Part shown: piece by piece, positions 58,633 to 64,000 of the stretch | How positions within the stretch are numbered: position 1 is the stretch's first letter | Layout of the letters: each line of letters opens with the position of its first letter | Assembly: GCA_011319805.1 (NCBI GenBank) | Contig: SJRY01000258.1 | Coordinates: forward strand, 245,954-309,953 | Direction: 5' to 3' | Source of the DNA: Macrocybe gigantea | Taxonomy: Eukaryota > Basidiomycota > Agaricomycetes > Agaricales > Callistosporiaceae | DNA: 64,000 nt | Notes under the pieces: model-generated | Told to the model about the DNA's origin: nothing | The model's input: only the letters and a program-made list of their open reading frames with translations | The model's database searches: none | Program-made: the position numbers and the translations under genes

Positions 58633-58800
58633 TGACAGTGACGGCAGGAAGCGCCAACACAAGGCCAACAACGAACGGTCGCCAAGAAACGAGGGAAATC
58701 AAGTCGCTTTCCACGTCTGCGAGCTACCGAAGATTATGCGAAAATGATTGAAGACGATCCAGAGGATGCCACCCAGGTGCCTCTCATGATTCGCAGCCGA
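58633..58800 (+). pseudogene. Duplicated MAK21 C-terminal tail, remnant
   Basis: The stretch matches the last about 150 bp of MAK21 exon 9. The lysine-rich AAACGCAAGCACAAGGCC region appears as GAAGCGCCAACACAAGGCC, and the end [15 protein letters not shown] appears as SYRRLCENDRRSRG in a shifted frame (AAAATGATTGAAGACGATCC at nucleotide level). The stop TAG corresponds to CAG here. No upstream exons exist, so it is a by-product of the tandem duplication. Confidence 0.7.
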
Positions 58801-59041
58801 TGTAATTAGACAAGAACTTGGAGAGACCACCGACTCGACCACACATCAGCGAGAAAACTGAAGTGAAATGAGTCCAGCGCTCTGTCGAAAACATCCCTCT
58901 CGACGGTCGCCACGGGATTATAGCTTGGCGCATGATGATTTGGGAAAAATACGACAATATTTTGACGATTAGGGATATTGGAGAAGTTATGATAACTTAG
59001 CACATGATCCATGTTCGACGGACCGCATGGCGATGCGTAAA

Positions 59042-60392
59042 TTAGTAGTTCAAGGAGGTCAAGGCAATGCCTTCGTTGCCGTCGTGCGATGAGATTACAT
59101 GCACGGTTGTAAAAACGGCAGAGGAGAACCTATCCGAGGTGCGTGTGTCCACTGGCATGGCCTCCATGTTCATGATTAGTCTACAGTTCTGCCAGAGTAG
59201 CGGTGAGCAATGCAAGTCTAGGAGCAAAGGGAGAAGGCTTTACGGCTGAGCTCAGAACGGCCATATATATGCTGTTGCGTTTCGTTCAGTGCCATCGCTG
59301 AGAGCCATTACATGCACAGACTTACGGGGCAACAACTAGGTCAACTCGTCCTCCAGCCGGAGCCTCCTTTCTGAGGTTTGTAAAGAGGATATGTACGAAT
59401 ACTGCGATAAGGACCACTTGACAGAGTCATCTGCATTAACGTGAGGCAAAGACAGAAAGAGCACGCACTCGACAATGCGACGAAAACAGAAGACGCGTCT
59501 CTGATGACTCGTGACCTTACTGGAACAGGATCAGATTCGCGTTTGCGGAACGTCATGAACCATAATGAGCATTGAGTCGCCGTTTCTGCCGCACTGCCCG
59601 AATCATGCTGAGAAATGATCACGCCAGAAGCAGAAAAAATGACCTACGCAACATAGGCTGCCTCAATTGGACCATTTTTAGGCAGACATCCACCAGTGAG
59701 CTGCAGACGGAGGATTGATAGGCTGCCAAAATAGGCCGCGATGACTTCTTCCGTCACTACGAGAGCAACACAAGGAAGGACGGCACGCAAGCTGCGGTTG
59801 TATAGGGCATAGACTGATGGATGAAATGTTAGACGAACATGCTTTAAATGGACAAGTGAACGGGCAGAAAGCTCGCCTCGATGGAGTAAACTGATTTCAA
59901 GGAAAGCAACAATACCTGTGAGGCGGCAAGTAGAATCGCATACCATGCATGGCAGGTGTTTCGTGATTCTTCGTCGAGTGCGTGGAATCGAGAGAGGAAA
60001 ACGATGTTGCTTCTGTGGAAATCGATCAATGTGAAGCAAGCATTTGCCATCTGAATGCGTACATCTGAGCAGCCATGGCAATGTACCTCGAGACATAGTA
60101 TTGCCACTTGACTATTGAAGTGTTAGACTTCCTGTAGATTAGTCGTAGCACAGGATCAATAATGGAACCTTGCTTTTTCGACATAGTCTTACCCCCAGAT
60201 CAATTTGACTTCTCTCAACAGGTCAGAGATCCATTCCCATAGCTGAAATACGAGAGCAGAACCTGAGATTGAGTGCAAATTGAATTCAACAATTGCTAGT
60301 CGCAAAGAGATTTTACGTACAAGCGACGCTTTTGACCACGAACATAGTACCCATGTCTGATGCTTTTTGTCGCAAGATGATGTCAGGCTCCA
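59042..60392 (-). CDS. DUF6533-like membrane protein, copy B
   Basis: ATG at 60392 (MEPDIILRQKASDMGTMFVV). The second exon gives ALVFQLWEWISDLLREVKLI followed by WG; later exons give IVKWQYYVSRYIAMAAQ, HALDEESRNTCHAWYAILLA, VYALYNRSLRAVLPCVALVV, VIRDASSVFVALS and VFVHILFTNLRK. The C-terminus RLIMNMEAMPVDTRTSDRF ends ALTSLNY at 59042. It parallels copy A exon by exon, and the conserved residues are kept, so both may be active. Exon borders in the middle are not fully resolved. Membrane location is inferred from the hydrophobic segments. Confidence 0.6.
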
Positions 60393-61402
60393 TGGTCCTA
60401 GTTCACAGGGCGAGGACAAGAAGGGTTACTAGCGCTGGAGTTCTGGCCAACAATTTATAAATTCCATTCCTCCAGGACGCTGAGATGATCAGGAACCGAC
60501 ATTTTCCGGTTTACAAAAATTCTCCTGTTGTCGTAACCACGAGGTCGCATCCAGGGTTGCTCCTCAGCGCCGAGCTCGGAACGACTACACATGCGGATGC
60601 AGGAGAGACGATACACAGAGAAAAGCCAGTGGATTGCCATTGACAATAGACAAGCGATGCAGCACGAGGGTCGGAGCACTAAGGTATCCTTGGACACAGA
60701 GTCGAAATGAGATGAAGCTCGTTCTCAAACATTATCAGCCCTGTTGTTTGACCCTGTTATCGTTGAGCTCATTCTCGGTAGTCGGCTCCGATGATGGACG
60801 CGTGAATTGTGCCCAACAGTTTCTGCTAACAAGATGATAGAGACTGAGGAGCAATCGCCGGATCCCATGGCGCTATCAGCGAGATATACTTCAAAAATAA
60901 CCGTGATTGACTCATGGCCGAATATAATGAGATATTCCAGTGAGTTGTACTTTCTACCAATGAATTTCAGCCTGGAATCCAATATGGAATGAAAGACAAG
61001 TCCTTTGCAACCAGGACTATAGGCTCTGACATCTATGCGCAAGACAGCGACAAGCAGGACTATCGTTCATACAGTCCAGGACACCAGTGCGTCAATGAAG
61101 GCAAAGCTTCCATAATCTTCCACCAGACAAAGCCCATCGCCCTTCATCCAGCCAATTGTTCCTGCGGACCTTGCGATATTGTTTGTCTTCCGGCTTGCCA
61201 GAGTGTTACTTCATGCATCTTTGAATGTGGCCCAATAGCGGCCCCAGCACGGGCCACCCCTTAGAGCCTTCACAGTATATATGTCTTCGATGTGCTAACC
61301 AGGGTGTCTAGCCTTCCCCATTGTTCGAAATGTGAGTAGCTCGTTTTCCCCTGCAAAGCGAAACCAATACTGACATGCATGCACCATAGAATTGTTACGA
61401 CG
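60393..61402. other. 1.0 kb without a supportable gene
   Basis: Contains the right end of the tandem duplication (to about 60580) and short unsupported frames (for example 60989-61264). Confidence 0.35.
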
Positions 61403-61932
61403 ATGAGCAATACTGGTAACGGACATGTTTCTCCCGAATTACTCGCCAAGCTGTGAGTCTTTGCGCCACTTTGTCTCACTTTCAGTAGAAAGCTGATGAT
61501 GCGAATTAGAGCCGAGTTGATACGCGACTTGATTCCGCCAGATGGGCAAGCTTCAGCGCCAGCAAGGAGTTCTTCCGAGGGTACCACGCCTGGCACAGCG
61601 TCTTGCGAGTCGGAAAAGTTCCGTCAAGGGCCAATACCTATCCAACGCCAGGCGGATCCTCAATATATAGTCAATTGTTTCATGAGACAAAATGCTGGGT
61701 GAGTATCTATTGTTTTGCTTAATTACTTCGCACAGCTGTTAAATATTGTCCGACTAGGTTCAGAAACGGAATTCCTTGGTATGGACGGCCGACCTACGAA
61801 GATTTCTGGTCTACCTTTGATTCCTCCATGTACCGAGCCTACCTACAGCACAGAGTTTCTGGTGCGCAAGGACAGGAGACAATGTTGCCCCGCCGTCCAG
61901 GTTCGGGAGAATATAAACACCGTCCGGCATGA
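61403..61932 (+). CDS. Small hypothetical protein, 137 aa, three exons
   Basis: Exons 61403-61452, 61510-61698, 61758-61932 sum to 414 nt and join with GTGAGT donors and TAG acceptors. The protein starts MSNTGNGHVSPELLAKL. It has a Ser/Pro-rich linker (SAPARSSSEGTTPGTAS), then DPQYIVNCFMRQNAG and WYGRPTYEDFWSTFDSSMYR. I do not recognise it. There is no signal peptide or membrane helix. The consistent splice sites and phases are the main support; expression evidence would be needed to be sure. An extension past the TGA in other frames is not protein-like. Confidence 0.5.
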
Positions 61933-62372
61933 GTCGGCAAGGCGGCCTCTAATCCGCAGTGTGCGGACCATGGGCCGGTTTATCATGGAAGCTCTTCATC
62001 GCCACAACGGGGCCTGCATGTCACGCGCAGGTTCATTGTCTGGTGTAGCGCACATGTACGTTGACCTGGTCGCATTTTACTTGGCTGCCATCATCAGAGG
62101 ACATCCTCCATTACTGCTTTCTTAGTAGGAAGCCGATTGATTCGGCTTCATCGCTATTTTTTCGGGACAATTGTATCGTATCACGCATCTATATTCCTTC
62201 ATTCCTCAGTTCTGCGATTCATTACACTATATATTGCGCTTATAGTAAGGTCGATCACTGCATCCAATCAGTTCTCGTGTATTCCGAGCGACATCACGAT
62301 TAACATAGATAATGAGAGGAAAACGAGGTATCCCAGCTTAGGCGGAAGCGGCTATGGTCCCTTTCAAACCCG
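61933..62372. other. 0.44 kb intergenic, between convergent genes
   Basis: AT-rich, no supportable feature. The genes on either side point towards each other, so it holds both 3' regions. Confidence 0.4.
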
Positions 62373-64000
62373 CTAATAGATGGCGCGAAGAAGTATTCCC
62401 CTCCCTTGGAAATGATAAAGTCCGGAAGGGACAGCTCGCAGAGGATCGTTGGGATTGGTACCAGTCAGCTTCCTTTCACCCTGTCCAATCAACGGGTCTA
62501 GACCGGGAACTTGGGATTGGGCGCCTGGAGGGAATGACGCGGCGTTCGCCCAACCTGTAACCAGAAGTGAGCGGCCCGATGAGGACAAGCAAAAAGAAAA
62601 TTTACTCTTCTGGATGAAGGCGAAAGCCGTGCTTATGTTGCTTTGGTAGCACGCAAACAGAAGACCTCGTCCATGGGCCGTCTTCCCCGTACGTTGCTCC
62701 TCTTTTGTTACTTCTGGGCCGAACTGGATACCACGCCGGGGATACGACGATTATCCAAGGATAATGCCCAGGGATTCAAGGTCGGCACGGGATTCGTCTT
62801 GCGAGTATGGGCAGCGAAGGGGCAAATCTTCTGGAAGTTACCTTCCGCGGCATAGGTGAAGTTATTGTTTCTGAGAGGAAGCTCTGCATTTCCGCCTTTT
62901 TACAGAAGAGTTAGAAAATGCGTACCTCATGTGATCTGCCGCCAACTTAGGGTCGTCCTGGAATGGTGTCAAGTCTATGGGGCACCTAAAGCGGAAAATA
63001 AGCGATATACACCGCTGGTGGACAGGTCGTCGACGTACCACTCTTCCACCGGCCTACGAGCCGAGCGCCCAAAAGCTCGCTACCCTGCTCCTTGGAGCCC
63101 TGGAATAGACACGGGGTGATCCTTCAAGAATGTGTTGAACTCTGGTACTTGCTGGAACAGGTAGCGGAAGGCGAGGAAGCTGCCGTCGACCTGCCATGCG
63201 GGTCGGTTCGTCACGGGGTCGCCTTGATGGCCAGTAATGATGGAACCGGCAGGGACGGGAGTGGGGACCGGAGGAGGGTTCTTGTCAAATCCAATGATCG
63301 CGGGATTTGAAATCCCATCCAAGAAACCAAAGCTGTAAGCAAGAACAACGTACGTCACAGGGCAATATATGAAGTCGGGGACGACTCACTGTTCATGGCC
63401 TGAGAATTTGTCTGGGCGGACGTCACCCACAATTGTGGTGATTTCCTTGATGGAAGCCGACTGAGTACCGAAGTTGAAAATTTGTTTCACTTGCTTGAAC
63501 TTTTTGTCGACGGTGCCGTGGCTCTCTCCAGAAATGAGAATGATGCCATGGATATCTTGGAGGAAAGCGGATCCCAGTCTGGGACGAACGAGCTACCGGA
63601 ACCGGTGCCTTTGTCCCCGAGCGACTCTGCATCAGCTTTCTGACCAAGTTTAAAATTTCCATCTGCGGCGCCAGTCAAAGTAGAATCATCCACGCCCATC
63701 TAAGAAATAGGCATATGACTTAGCATAGTAGCGTCGCGGAAAGCGGCTAGGCGCCACTTACAGTTATGAATCCTTTGTGGAGAACGCGATGTTGACGCCA
63801 GCCATAGGGATCAGAGTCTTGTCACCTCGCTTCCTGCGGTCATCAATGTCCTTGCGGTCTTTCAGGACTTGAGATGTTGTCTCAATCAAGGGCAGAAGTT
63901 TCAGGATTGGCTCCTGAATGCCGTGGAATTGGTGATTTGGAAGAAAAATACGTTTGGGTCTTCTTCGGAAGGCCACTCCTACACCAATGGATAGGCACGA
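62373..64000 (-). pseudogene. DyP-type heme peroxidase, frame-broken, 5' end outside window
   Basis: Extracellular-type dye-decolorizing peroxidase. Blocks on the minus strand in order: GLPKKTQTY (near 63975), LKLLPLIETTSQVLKDRKDI, MGVDDSTLTGAADGNFKLGQ (63699 on), the distal-side GFLDGISNPAI with catalytic Asp (about 63328), LLGARLVGRWKSG, FQDDPKLAADH, CPFAAHTRKTNP with the proximal heme-ligand His (codon near 62807), GRGLLFACYQSNI, then ANAASFPPG to the stop at 62373. All catalytic landmarks are kept, yet the frame breaks at least six times, mostly where one base more in a short homopolymer would restore it (for example near 63950, 63900, 63775, 63570, 62745). Either a very recent pseudogene or sequence errors. 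Confidence 0.82.

Larger units (their letters stand above)
56265..60580. repeat. Tandem segmental duplication (MAK21 tail plus DUF6533-like gene), two units offset by about 2.4 kb
   Basis: Unit 1 (from 56265) carries the real MAK21 3' end and the minus-strand gene 57983-56615. Unit 2 (from about 58633) repeats them in the same order: MAK21-tail-like sequence 58633-58800, then gene 60392-59042. Matching also includes noncoding pieces, for example CGAATCCAGGGTTGC near 58138 versus CGCATCCAGGGTTGC near 60550. The units are clearly diverged, so the event is old. The outer end of unit 1 beyond about 58180 has no obvious partner. Confidence 0.75.

Noticed and set aside
1..64000. CRISPR arrays, bacterial-type operons, ribosomal RNA genes or a biosynthetic gene cluster
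   Set aside because: None seen. Gene structure is eukaryotic throughout, and the neighbouring genes do not form a recognisable pathway.

Overview
The window looks like a piece of a nuclear chromosome from a filamentous basidiomycete, most likely an agaricomycete. The reasons are: introns of about 48-75 bp with GT-AG borders in almost every gene; basidiomycete multi-gene membrane families (DUF6533-like, DUF6534-like and an unnamed seven-helix family); a DyP-type peroxidase; a fungal GH16 glucanase; Tnp2/EnSpm and chromovirus-type Ty3 transposons; and an intron-containing tRNA-Arg.

Layout. (1) 1-550: the 3' end of a Ty1/copia-type element (Gag zinc knuckle, polypurine tract, LTR start). (2) 1273-11108: a Tnp2-like transposase pseudogene on the minus strand, split by a 6.5 kb Ty3/gypsy chromovirus (2889-9401) with 320-bp LTRs that read as identical, a GGTCC target duplication and Tf1-like self-priming geometry. 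(3) 12.4-19.3 kb: decayed members of multi-copy fungal families, several broken by in-frame TGA codons. (4) 21.8-28.0 kb: ordinary gene space with an F-box-like protein, tRNA-Arg, a SET-domain protein and a secreted GH16 enzyme with 11 exons. (5) 30.3-42.0 kb: two paralogous seven-helix membrane-protein genes plus a third remnant, a 1-kb hAT deletion derivative lying inside a broken coding region, and an intact APC-family amino-acid permease. (6) 43.9-56.4 kb: a broken membrane-protein gene, a casein-kinase-1 gene with a TA-flanked inverted-repeat element just upstream, an uncharacterised gene, a peroxisomal-type peroxiredoxin, and the ribosome-biogenesis factor MAK21/NOC1. (7) 56.3-60.6 kb: a tandem segmental duplication that copied the tail of MAK21 together with a DUF6533-like gene. 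(8) 61.4-64 kb: a small unknown gene and a frame-broken DyP peroxidase running off the right edge.

Housekeeping genes (CK1, MAK21, permease, GH16, peroxiredoxin, SET) splice into uninterrupted frames. I checked the exon sums for all of these except the permease, whose junctions I followed only by reading. The damage is concentrated in repeated or multi-copy sequence. Two kinds of lesion recur: in-frame TGA codons, mostly where CGA would fit, in the 1.7-17.5 kb accessory block; and single-base length changes in short homopolymers in the chromovirus and the DyP gene. I see no clear new defence or metabolic system. The most unusual observations are the self-primed chromovirus with an intact extra 3' ORF, the nested hAT derivative, and the duplication that carried a MAK21 tail.
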